A stretch of DNA of 64,000 nt from Planctomycetota bacterium (GTDB taxonomy: Bacteria > Planctomycetota > UBA8742 > UBA2392). Location of the stretch: contig JADLFN010000017.1 in NCBI GenBank assembly GCA_020845475.1, positions 1-64,000 on the forward strand, read 5' to 3'. Every line of letters starts with the position of its first letter. The stretch's first letter is position 1. The notes below the pieces were generated by a model. That model saw only the letters and a program-made list of their open reading frames with translations, ran no database searches and was not told the DNA's origin. Shown here in pieces: positions 38,401-46,635 of the stretch. Both the position numbers and the translations under genes were made by a program.

Positions 38401-38737
38401 GCGCGGGCAAGCGCGCCATGCGGGCTTCGCCGGCGGTCCAGGTCAGCACGTCAAAGCGCAACTCCAGCGGCTCGGTCCAGCAGGGAATGCCGTCGGGCTT
38501 ATCGAGTGTTAGCTTGATTTCGCGCAACTCCACTTTGCCCGCATGGCGGCGGCGATGCAGGTCAAGGCGCGTGGTTTGCTCAAGCATGGCGCGCGCGTTG
38601 GCGCCCAGCGAGCTGAGCACGCGTGCCAGCCCATCATTCACGCGCGAGATTTCAGGGTAAAGCAAACCCTCGGCCAGCAATACGCCTTCGCCCAGGTGCT
38701 GTACCACCGCCGGGATTTTGAAGCTGATCACCGCCAT
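35405..38737 (-). CDS. Clp/ClpB-like double-AAA+ ATPase 3 with C-terminal extension
   Basis: NBD1 [14 protein letters not shown]; NBD2 [35 protein letters not shown], Walker B [11 protein letters not shown]; ATGA overlap with AAA2 start. Confidence 0.88.
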   Translation of the reverse strand: [1110 protein letters not shown]

Positions 38738-38749
38738 GGCGGCGCAGGT

Positions 38750-38777
38750 TCAATTATCAATTGCCAATTATCAATTG
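38750..38777. repeat. Heptamer repeat TCAATT(A/G) x4 between hlyD-like and AAA3 genes
   Basis: TCAATTA TCAATTG CCAATTA TCAATTG. Confidence 0.9.
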
Positions 38778-38807
38778 AGTTTTGTCCGTTGGCGGTTTTC
38801 GTTTGGG

Positions 38808-39833
38808 CTACTTCACCTCGATCGTCACGTCCATCTGCTGGCCGACGTACAGCGGCTTTTCGCCGCGCTCGAAGGAAAAAATCACCTGCAGCACGCGAGT
38901 GTCCACGCGCTCGGTGGCGTCGCCGGTGAGCGAGCGCTTGGGCACGACCAGGGGCTCAATGCGCTCAAACCTGAGTTCAACCGCAAGTCCGGCGTTGCCG
39001 CGTGCGTTCGCTTTGGCGCGCGCGCCCTCGGCGATGCGCCATGCGTCGTTCTCGTCGATGTCCACGCGCACGTGCAGTTTCTCGACGGCACCGAGCGTGA
39101 CCAGCGGCTGGGCAAGCGCGCCGGTGGGCGCAAATTCGCCTGCGCGAACCTTGACTTGCAGGATCTGGCCGGAAATCGGCGCGCGGATCTCGAGCAGGCT
39201 CAGCGCAACTTTCGTGGCGTCCACGCGAGCCTGGGCCTGCGCGATCTGCGCTTGCGCAACCTTGATGTCGTCGCGCCACGCGGCGGCATCGGCGCGCGCG
39301 ATATTGAGCTTGGCCTGCGCCGCTGCAACGGCGAGCCTGGCGTTATCGAGCTCGCCGGTGGTTACGGAGCGCGTGTCGGTTTTCTCAAGACGGCCGAGCT
39401 GCTCGGCGGCGAGTTTCACGGCCACTTCGGCGTCCTCGACGCGGGCCAGGGCCGCGGGTTTGGATTCGGCGGCGGGCTTGTTTTCCAGGCGCGTGAGCTG
39501 GGCGCGCGCTACTTCAAGCTGCGCCAGTTGCAGTGAAAGTTCGGCGCGCAGCGAGCGATCGTCGAGGCGGAAAAGAAGGTCGCCCTTTTTGACGCCGGTG
39601 CCCGGCGTCACTGCCACTTCCATGACCACGCCGGGAACCGGCGTGCCGATGGCGATGTTCTCCGATTGCGCCTCAATCAACCCAGCGCCGGCCACGAACT
39701 GCGAAAAGGCCGCTTTGGCGGGCTCACTCACGGCCGGCGCCGCCTTGATCGGCGCGCTGCCCTGAACAACGACCGTCACGGCAAACACAAAGCCGGCAAA
39801 ACCAAGCACGGGGAGAAAGAGTTTGCGAATCAT
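38808..39833 (-). CDS. HlyD/RND-type membrane fusion (periplasmic adaptor) protein
   Basis: MIRKLFLPVLGFAGFVFAVTVVVQG...GLIEAQSENIAIGTPVPGVVMEVAVTPGTGVKKGDLLFRLDDRSL; coiled-coil; LEIRAPISGQILQVKVRAGEF. Confidence 0.9.
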   Translation of the reverse strand: MIRKLFLPVLGFAGFVFAVTVVVQGSAPIKAAPAVSEPAKAAFSQFVAGAGLIEAQSENIAIGTPVPGVVMEVAVTPGTGVKKGDLLFRLDDRSLRAELSLQLAQLEVARAQLTRLENKPAAESKPAALARVEDAEVAVKLAAEQLGRLEKTDTRSVTTGELDNARLAVAAAQAKLNIARADAAAWRDDIKVAQAQIAQAQARVDATKVALSLLEIRAPISGQILQVKVRAGEFAPTGALAQPLVTLGAVEKLHVRVDIDENDAWRIAEGARAKANARGNAGLAVELRFERIEPLVVPKRSLTGDATERVDTRVLQVIFSFERGEKPLYVGQQMDVTIEVK

Positions 39834-39856
39834 GTGATCCTCGTTGAAAAGCTGAA

Positions 39857-40102
39857 CACGAAGGAACGACGTAGCGAAGAACGGCAAAGCCCGTTTCCCC
39901 AGAAATCACGGAGTTCACGGAAACAACAACAGCCACGGCATCAAGATTCCTCAGGCAAAGACAGGCACCCATCATTTCCATGCATCAGAGACATCGTCAG
40001 CCGTGCTTTGACTTCTGAATTCAATGCAGTTGCTTTCTCCGTGGTTTCCGTGTCCTCTGTGGATAGGGCCTTTGTAGTTCTTCGTTGCTTCGCTCCTTCG
40101 CG
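39857..40102. repeat. Long imperfect inverted element with Cys-rich-codon-free 9-nt-like repeats (TCACGGA motif) between adaptor and ABC ATPase
   Basis: Left CACGAAGGAACGACGTAGCGAAGAACGGCAAAGCCC...ATCACGGAGTTCACGGAAAC; right reverse complement CGCGAAGGAGCGAAGCAACGAAGAACTACAAAGGCCC...CCACAGAGGACACGGAAACCACGGAG. Confidence 0.75.
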
Positions 40103-40111
40103 ATCAGGCTG

Positions 40112-40834
40112 TTAGAGATCGATGGGTTCTTTGGGCGGCGTAATTTCAGCGATCCTGCCGTCGTCCATGCGCGCGATGCGGTCGGCGAAATCGAAGATGC
40201 GCTGGTCGTGGCTCACGATTACCAGCGCGCGGTCCGGCCCCACGGCCACCTCGCGCAACAGTTCCAGGACTTTGTGGCCGGTTTCGTGGTCGAGCGCGCT
40301 GGTAGGTTCGTCGCAGACGATCAGCCTGGGCTCATGAATCAGTGCGCGCGCGATGGCCACGCGCTGCATCTGGCCGCCGGAGAGCTGATTGGGCAGCGAT
40401 TTAGCCCGGTCGCCCAGGCCCACACGCTCGAGCATGGCGCGCGCGCGATCAAGGGCCTCGCGCATGTTCATGCCGTTGAGAAGCAGCGGCACGGCAGCAT
40501 TCTCCGCCGCAGTGAGAGACGGAATCAGGTTGTAGGCCTGGAACACGAAGCCGATGTTCTGGCCGCGCCAGCGTGTGCGCGCGCTCTGCGACATGGCCGA
40601 GAAATCCTGGCCGAACACGCTGCACTCGCCGCCGCTGCGGTCCAGGATGCCTGCCACCACGGAGATCAGCGTGGTCTTGCCGCAGCCCGAGGGCCCCACA
40701 AGCATGAGCAACTCGCCGGTTTCTACTTCGAGATCAATGCCGCGCAGCGCGTGAACGAGGCTGTCGCCCGAGCCGTAGGTCTTGGTGACGTTGCGGCACG
40801 TGACGGCCGTGGCTGTAGCCTGCTTGGCGGTCAT
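40112..40834 (-). CDS. ABC transporter ATP-binding protein (MacB/LolD/DevA-like)
   Basis: LLMLVGPSGCGKTTLISVVAG; NQLSGGQMQRVAIARALIHEPRLIVCDEPTSALD. Confidence 0.92.
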   Translation of the reverse strand: MTAKQATATAVTCRNVTKTYGSGDSLVHALRGIDLEVETGELLMLVGPSGCGKTTLISVVAGILDRSGGECSVFGQDFSAMSQSARTRWRGQNIGFVFQAYNLIPSLTAAENAAVPLLLNGMNMREALDRARAMLERVGLGDRAKSLPNQLSGGQMQRVAIARALIHEPRLIVCDEPTSALDHETGHKVLELLREVAVGPDRALVIVSHDQRIFDFADRIARMDDGRIAEITPPKEPIDL

Positions 40835-40852
40835 GGGCGGCCCCCGGCAAAC

Positions 40853-40971
40853 CGATTTTCGATTGTCGATTTTCGATTTTCGATTGGCGCTCCCGCGCCA
40901 AAGTCATGCGCGCGAGGCTGCATTGGAGCGGCAGCTCCAATCGGCAATCGACAATCGACAATCGAAAATCG
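40853..40971. repeat. Heptamer inverted element CGATTTT x5 / AAAATCG-type x5
   Basis: Left CGATTTT CGATTGT CGATTTT CGATTTT CGATTGG (40853-40887); right CCAATCG GCAATCG ACAATCG ACAATCG AAAATCG (40937-40971); internal hairpins TTGGCGC-TCCC-GCGCCAA and TTGGAGC-GGCA-GCTCCAA. Confidence 0.95.
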
Positions 40972-40983
40972 CATCGCGTTTAC

Positions 40984-42144
40984 CTAACTCTTGAACACAA
41001 TCGCCGGCTCCAAACGAAACACCTTGTAAAGGCTCAACATGGACGTCAGGGCGCAGATCAGCAGCACCGCCGCGGCCGTAATCACCAGCAATTGCCACGG
41101 CAGCAAGAACGCCAGCTCGGTGTTGCGGGCCGCAAAGCCCACAAAGGCCGCCATGCCCACACCCAGGCCGTATCCGATGGCGCCCACGGTCAGCGATTGC
41201 AGCAGGATCATGCGCAGAAGCGTGAAGTTGGAAGCGCCCATGGCCTTGAGCGCGCCGAAGTACTTCAGGTTGTCGAGCGTGAAGTTGTAGAAGGTCTGGC
41301 CCGCGATAGCCGTGCCCACCAGAAAGCCCAGCACCACGGCAATGCCGAAATTGATCGGGATGCCCGTGTACTTCATGAAGTAGCTGACGGTCGTCTCTTT
41401 GAAGCTCTGGGTGGTCTTGGCTTCAAGCCCGGTTTCGCTCCTTATGCGCGCGCAGAGTTCTACAATCGGCTGGCCGTCCTTGGCCTTGACCAGGATGAAC
41501 GAAAGCAGCTTGCGCTCCTTGGGCGCAAACGTGGTCGCACGCGAGTAGGTCGTGTAGATAAAGGGCTGGCTTTGGAACGTGCGCGAGACGCGGCATATGC
41601 CGACCACAATGGCGCGGTGGTCGTTGAGTTCAATGGTGTCGCCCACCTTGAGCGGCACCGGCTGGCCCCCCGGCTCTTTGGGCCCCTTGGCCAGCTTGCC
41701 GATGGCGCCGTTTTCATCGACGATAATGCCGTCGGCCTTGCGCAGGTCTTCGAGTTTGCCCTCGAGCATTTCCGGCGGGCCGCCCATCAGCGTGGCATCG
41801 TCGAGGCCCACAATGTTGCAGGTCTGGAAGTTGCCGTTGTCGAGCCTTGCCTTGCTCAGGCCCTTGTAGATGGGCAACGCCCACTGCACGCCCGTAATGC
41901 CGCGCACGCGATAGAGCTCGGTATCTTGCAGTGGCTTGATGTCGTCAATGAACTGGACCTTGGAGTCCATGACCCAGACATCGCCCTGGCCGGTGTCGCT
42001 CAGGAAGCCGATCGTGCGGCCCATCAGGCCCACAAAGATCGCAAGCTGCTGTGTAATAAGGAAGGAGGCGAAGGTAATGCCGATCACGATGCCGAAGTAC
42101 TTGGCACGGTCACCCATCAGCATTTTCAGCGCGATGCGGTTCAT
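40984..42144 (-). CDS. ABC transporter permease (FtsX/DevC-like)
   Basis: MNRIALKMLMGDRAKYFGIVIGITFASFLITQQLAIFVGLM...; C-terminal TM block LKAMGASNFTLLRMILLQSLTVGAIGYGLGVGMAAFVG. Confidence 0.88.
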   Translation of the reverse strand: MNRIALKMLMGDRAKYFGIVIGITFASFLITQQLAIFVGLMGRTIGFLSDTGQGDVWVMDSKVQFIDDIKPLQDTELYRVRGITGVQWALPIYKGLSKARLDNGNFQTCNIVGLDDATLMGGPPEMLEGKLEDLRKADGIIVDENGAIGKLAKGPKEPGGQPVPLKVGDTIELNDHRAIVVGICRVSRTFQSQPFIYTTYSRATTFAPKERKLLSFILVKAKDGQPIVELCARIRSETGLEAKTTQSFKETTVSYFMKYTGIPINFGIAVVLGFLVGTAIAGQTFYNFTLDNLKYFGALKAMGASNFTLLRMILLQSLTVGAIGYGLGVGMAAFVGFAARNTELAFLLPWQLLVITAAAVLLICALTSMLSLYKVFRLEPAIVFKS

Positions 42145-42773
42145 TTGCGCCTCGCGATAGTACGCAGCGCGGCCACCGAAAATTCCGTGACGTGCTGGGC
42201 GAGCGGCTCGATACCCTGGGCGGTCAATTTCAGTTCAGGCTCAAGGCGTTGCAGCACCGGCTGCGCGTGCCGATAGAACAGAATCTGCGCTACGACACTT
42301 CGCCCGCAGCGCTTGAGCGCGGCTTCAGGCAAGTCGGGGCCAGCAATATCTCGCAGGATTTCCGACAGGAGTTTGAACAGCGGGCGCACGTGCTGCTCGA
42401 CCTTTTTGTCGAGCACGCCTGTGGGCTCGGCCAGCTCACGCGCCATCAGGCGTCCGTGGCAGGCGGGCGCGCCTTCGGCGAAAAGACGCAAAAAGAACGA
42501 GCGCACAAAGGCGTGCAGACGCTGCTCGGGCGTTGCGCTTGCGGACAGCCCGCCATCGGGCGGGTATTTCTCAAGTGCAAGCTTGTAGCCTTGATCGAGC
42601 ACGGCTTCGTAGAGCGCATTCTTGTCGTGAAAGTGGTAGTTCACCGCGGCCAGGTTGGCACCGGCGAGCTTGCAGATTTCGCGAACGGTGGCCTTGGCAT
42701 AGCCGCGCGCGGCAAAGACTTCGCCTGCGGCTTCAAGCACGCGCTGGCGGGTGGCGATGTCGGAGGCGGTCAT
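42141..42773 (-). CDS. TetR-family regulator (CerR-like C-terminal domain)
   Basis: ATRQRVLEAAGEVFAARGYAKATVREICKLAGANLAAVNYHFHDKNALYEAVLDQ; 4-nt overlap with permease. Confidence 0.92.
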   Translation of the reverse strand: MTASDIATRQRVLEAAGEVFAARGYAKATVREICKLAGANLAAVNYHFHDKNALYEAVLDQGYKLALEKYPPDGGLSASATPEQRLHAFVRSFFLRLFAEGAPACHGRLMARELAEPTGVLDKKVEQHVRPLFKLLSEILRDIAGPDLPEAALKRCGRSVVAQILFYRHAQPVLQRLEPELKLTAQGIEPLAQHVTEFSVAALRTIARRK

Positions 42774-43144
42774 TCAAGCGCTAGTATGAAACAGCCGTTT
42801 GAAACACGCAATAGAGAATCGGTTGTTCGCGAGCGACAAACCTTCAGCCGCGCGCAGGTCAATGTGTGTGAAACTTCAATCAATCGTGCCATGGCGCACA
42901 AATGGTACTCGCCAAGCGCGCCGTAACTCGTTATTCTTTGCGGCGTTCCATGAACAACCCAGTTCTGACATGTCAAAGCGTGGGGCCTTGGCGAGTCAGC
43001 ATCACAGCCCCGGGAATTTTTCTCCGAGGCAGGTGGAATATTCTGTAACGCGGGTCAGGTGTGCGCGGTAGTTGCTGTCCTTGGCTTTGTCCAAGGGTGC
43101 GGAGCGCACGGGTGAAGCAAGGACAAAACTGAGAGAGGGTGCAC

Positions 43145-43888
43145 ATGCGTAATCTTCTGGTTCTTTCAATCGCTGCAAACTTGTTCTTCATGTCGGCCGT
43201 GGGTCTGGCCTGGGGCTTTGGCAGCAGCGGTGCGCAGGCGCAGGAAGGCGCAGGCAAGCCGGCCATTGAAGAAGCCGCCAAGGGCAAAGAAGCCGCTTCC
43301 GGCCTGCAGATGATGCAAATGGCCTATGAGCTTGCGCGCTATGGCCGCGACACCAAGAACCCGGCTGCGCTGGCCATGGCTTCACGCATCCTGACCTCGG
43401 TCAAGGTCACCGAGCCCAAGGCGTTTGAAGGCAAGTTCAAGGACAGCAAGGATCCTGCCGGCACGGCCATGACGCCGGAAAGCCTGCTCGCCGAGGCCAA
43501 GGCCATGGCGGGCGACAGCGCCGCTCCGTTCATGGACGCGATTGCGGCCATGGGCATGAAGGGTCGCGGCCTTGAGCGTGGCGTGGCCCAGATCAAGGGC
43601 ATCACCGCTCCTGCTGCCTCGAAGGGCGCAGACGGCAAACTGGCTTACGGAGCAATTGGCGACAAGTTCACGTTCACCAAGGGCGAATACGCCGCGGTGT
43701 GGGTGGGCGGCGACGGCGGCACCGACCTTGACCTGTTCGTGGTGGACAAGGACGGCAAGATTGTCGCGGCGGATCAGCGCCCCGGCGATTCCTGCTGGGT
43801 TGAGTTTGTGCCCACCGATGGCGAGTATCAGGTACTGATCGTGAACTGGGGCAACAAGGCCAACAAGTTCAGCCTCGTGTTCAACTAA
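43145..43888 (+). CDS. Secreted protein with PPC-like beta domain
   Basis: MRNLLVLSIAANLFFMSAVGLAWGFGSSGAQAQ; C-term GTDLDLFVVDKDGKIVAADQRPGDSCWVEFVPTDGEYQVLIVNWG. Confidence 0.65.
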   Translation: MRNLLVLSIAANLFFMSAVGLAWGFGSSGAQAQEGAGKPAIEEAAKGKEAASGLQMMQMAYELARYGRDTKNPAALAMASRILTSVKVTEPKAFEGKFKDSKDPAGTAMTPESLLAEAKAMAGDSAAPFMDAIAAMGMKGRGLERGVAQIKGITAPAASKGADGKLAYGAIGDKFTFTKGEYAAVWVGGDGGTDLDLFVVDKDGKIVAADQRPGDSCWVEFVPTDGEYQVLIVNWGNKANKFSLVFN

Positions 43889-43900
43889 CCCGACGGAGAG

Positions 43901-43978
43901 GTCAGGTTCAGGACAAGGTTCAGGCCCGGCATGCGCCAAGCGCGACGAGCCTGAACCCCAAGCCTGAACCTGAACCCG
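43901..43978. repeat. Inverted short-repeat element (AGGTTC / CCTGAA, about 6-nt period)
   Basis: GTCAGGTTCAGGACAAGGTTCAGGC ... GCCTGAACCCCAAGCCTGAACCTGAACCC. Confidence 0.85.
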
Positions 43979-44042
43979 CTTTTTCGACAACCATCCACCG
44001 GCCCCGCGCAAGCGGGGCGCAACCGTGAAGACAGAGGTCGCC

Positions 44043-46514
44043 ATGAAATACTTGCAGGCGCTGGTTCTTACCCTCTTTGCGTCGCTCCTGGCTGCGCTCG
44101 CGCTCAATCAACCCCAGGCTCAGGCACCCACAATCAAAGGTGAACGCACAAGCGCGCACCCGTCGCGCTTCCTGACTCAGGACACTTCGCAATGGAAGCC
44201 GGAAAGCCCCTACGATCTCTCCGGCGCCATGCCCAAAGATGAAGATGTGTCGCGCGCGATCGCCGAAGGCCTTGAGCTTGTGCTCTCGAAGCAGGACGCC
44301 AACGGCGGCTGGGACGAAGAGGACATCGCCTTTGGCCCGGGAAAGGATGGCATCTCCGCCACCGCCCGCCAGGCCGCGGACGCCGTCTCCATGACCGCAC
44401 TCTGCTGCATGGCGCTGCGCGCGCACGCCGGCTACGACCCCGAGCGCATCAACCCGGCCATCGAGCGCGGCGTCACGTTTGTGATGAACCAGGTGTTCCG
44501 CGGCCGACTGCGCCTGGATGTGTTCTATTCCTGCTGGCGCTATTCCATGGGCCTGCAACTGCTGGCCGAGGAATACCCGCGCTGCAAAGACGAAACTCGC
44601 AAAGCCGAAATGCAGACCTGCGCGCGCCGCATGGTCAACTCGCTCATGAAGCTGCAATTGAGCAACGGCGAAGCGCGCCTGCTCGATCGCATGGGCAAGC
44701 GCAACATCGCCGAGGGCGCATCCGTTTACCAGCTTCACGGCGTGCTGGGCCTGATTCTTGACGCTCCCACTGACACGGATTTCCGCGGCGGAGCCCCCGT
44801 CAAGGACATGTGGCGCGATGGCCCGGCCCACAAGGGCGGCGTGCAGATTGGCGACCGCATCATCGAGGTCGAGGGCCTGCGTATCGAAAACGCCGTCGAT
44901 TACTACACGGCCGAAGCCGAGTTCCTGTGCGGCCAGCGCGTGGCCCTGAAGGTCAAGCGCAAGGACGGCAGCACCGCTTCCGTGAGCTGCGATATCGCTC
45001 TCTCGTGGGCGGCCTACCTGGGCATGGAGGTCGGCGGCGACAAAGACGGCAAGCCGCGCGTGACCACGCTCTTCCCGCTCAGCCCCGCGCAGCAGGCAGG
45101 CGTGGCGGTGGGCGACATCGTGACGGAGCTGGGCGGCGTGGAAATCAAGACGCCGCAGGATTACTTCAACCAGCTCTACAAGCTGAAAATCGGCGAAGTC
45201 GCCACGATTACGATTCTGCGCGGCGAGGAATCGCTCAACGGTCAGTTGCAGGCGGTACTCGCACCGGAATCCGACCTGGGCATTTTCCTGAGCGAAGAAG
45301 ACTACTCCAGCGAGGCCGGCGTGCGCGTGGGCGATTCCATGATGCGCGGCCAGATGGGTGCCGCCTTTGAAGTGCCCGGCCCCGGCGGCGCGGCTTTGGG
45401 CATGAAGCCCGGCGACCGCCTCACCCACATCAATAACATTCCGATCCTGTTCCCGGAGCAGGCGCTGGCGTTTGCGGCGGCGATTCCAGCCGGCATTCAG
45501 GTAGCGGTGCGCTACACGCAGAACGGTAACGTCAAGGAAGGCGTGCTGGTCACGCGCGCGCGTTACTCGCCCGGCTCCCTGGGCGTGATTCTGGACGTTT
45601 CCGGCCCCATGGATCCGCCCAAGATCAAGAGCGTGCTCCAGAACGGCGCGGCAGCCAACGGCGGACTGAAGGCGGGCGACATCATTGTTTCAATCGCCAA
45701 CGTGAAAACGCCCACACAGGTGTTCTACACGCGCGTGATGGCCAAGTTCCTTGCTGGCGAAGTGGTCGATGTCGTGGTCAACCGCGGCGGCAAGCTGCTG
45801 ATGGGCAAAGTGGCGCTGGGCAAGGCCGACCGCGCTTTCACCGATGTTGAAGAAGGCGGCTGGAGCTATTACCCCTTCGTCGGCGAAAGCATGACGTTCG
45901 TGACCTCCACGACACTCATGGCGCTTTACGACGCCGGCAACGTGCTGGGTGTGAAAGCGCCAGTGCTTGCGATCAAGGCCGCCGAGGCCATGGTCAACGG
46001 CCTGCGCTGCCTCGATATCAACGACGGCGTGAGTGAGACTTACGCGTACCGTCGCGGCGAGATTGAAGGCGGCGCGCTGGGCGGGGCCAAGCGCCCGGGT
46101 TCCAACCGCTACTTCATTGACCAGCGCGGCTGCATGGGCCGCAACAGCGTGTGCGAACTGGCCATGGTGCGCGCGGGCAAGCGCAGCAAAGCCGATCTTG
46201 AAAAGACGCTGCAGAACTGGCTCAAGAACCGCCCGGAGCTGGACAAAGTTCGCAACTTCCCCGGCACGCACTACCAGCAGCTATACAACAACGCGGCCTA
46301 CTACTGGCTGTTTGGCCACCTGTATTCGCTCAAGGCGGCACGCGAAGTCGGCGGCGCAACCTACGACAAAGTGAACGAAACCGTGGTCAAGGCCCTGATG
46401 CTCAAGCGCGAGAAAACCGGCGGCTGGCTGCATCACGCGGCGTTTGGCAAGACCTGCGGCACAGCCATGGCGCTGCTGGCGCTGGGCGAGTCCAAGGGCG
46501 GCTGGCGCAAGTAG
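44043..46514 (+). CDS. Secreted PDZ-domain protein with alpha/alpha-toroid (SHC/prenyltransferase-like) N- and C-terminal segments
   Basis: NGGWDEEDIAFGPGKDG...ADAVSMTALCCMALRAHAGYD; several PDZ-like blocks (APVKDMWRDGPAHKGGVQIGDRIIEVEGLRI); end GGWLHHAAFGKTCGTAMALLALGESKGGWRK. Confidence 0.75.
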   Translation: MKYLQALVLTLFASLLAALALNQPQAQAPTIKGERTSAHPSRFLTQDTSQWKPESPYDLSGAMPKDEDVSRAIAEGLELVLSKQDANGGWDEEDIAFGPGKDGISATARQAADAVSMTALCCMALRAHAGYDPERINPAIERGVTFVMNQVFRGRLRLDVFYSCWRYSMGLQLLAEEYPRCKDETRKAEMQTCARRMVNSLMKLQLSNGEARLLDRMGKRNIAEGASVYQLHGVLGLILDAPTDTDFRGGAPVKDMWRDGPAHKGGVQIGDRIIEVEGLRIENAVDYYTAEAEFLCGQRVALKVKRKDGSTASVSCDIALSWAAYLGMEVGGDKDGKPRVTTLFPLSPAQQAGVAVGDIVTELGGVEIKTPQDYFNQLYKLKIGEVATITILRGEESLNGQLQAVLAPESDLGIFLSEEDYSSEAGVRVGDSMMRGQMGAAFEVPGPGGAALGMKPGDRLTHINNIPILFPEQALAFAAAIPAGIQVAVRYTQNGNVKEGVLVTRARYSPGSLGVILDVSGPMDPPKIKSVLQNGAAANGGLKAGDIIVSIANVKTPTQVFYTRVMAKFLAGEVVDVVVNRGGKLLMGKVALGKADRAFTDVEEGGWSYYPFVGESMTFVTSTTLMALYDAGNVLGVKAPVLAIKAAEAMVNGLRCLDINDGVSETYAYRRGEIEGGALGGAKRPGSNRYFIDQRGCMGRNSVCELAMVRAGKRSKADLEKTLQNWLKNRPELDKVRNFPGTHYQQLYNNAAYYWLFGHLYSLKAAREVGGATYDKVNETVVKALMLKREKTGGWLHHAAFGKTCGTAMALLALGESKGGWRK

Positions 46515-46635
46515 TAGAAGTGGCGGCATTGCAATCAGACGGGGCCAGGCACCGCAGTGGTTCGGAGCCGGGCCCCGTTTCCTTGCCCCACTGACCGCAT
46601 GACCTCAATGTTCGTGGAATTCGGATGGAATCACC

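Noticed and set aside
29819-38737. T6SS ClpV or contractile injection system
   Set aside because: No sheath, baseplate, Hcp or VgrG-like genes in the window.
43920-45428. 502-aa minus-strand ORF opposite the first PDZ protein
   Set aside because: Antisense shadow; the plus-strand frame has a signal peptide and conserved paralog.
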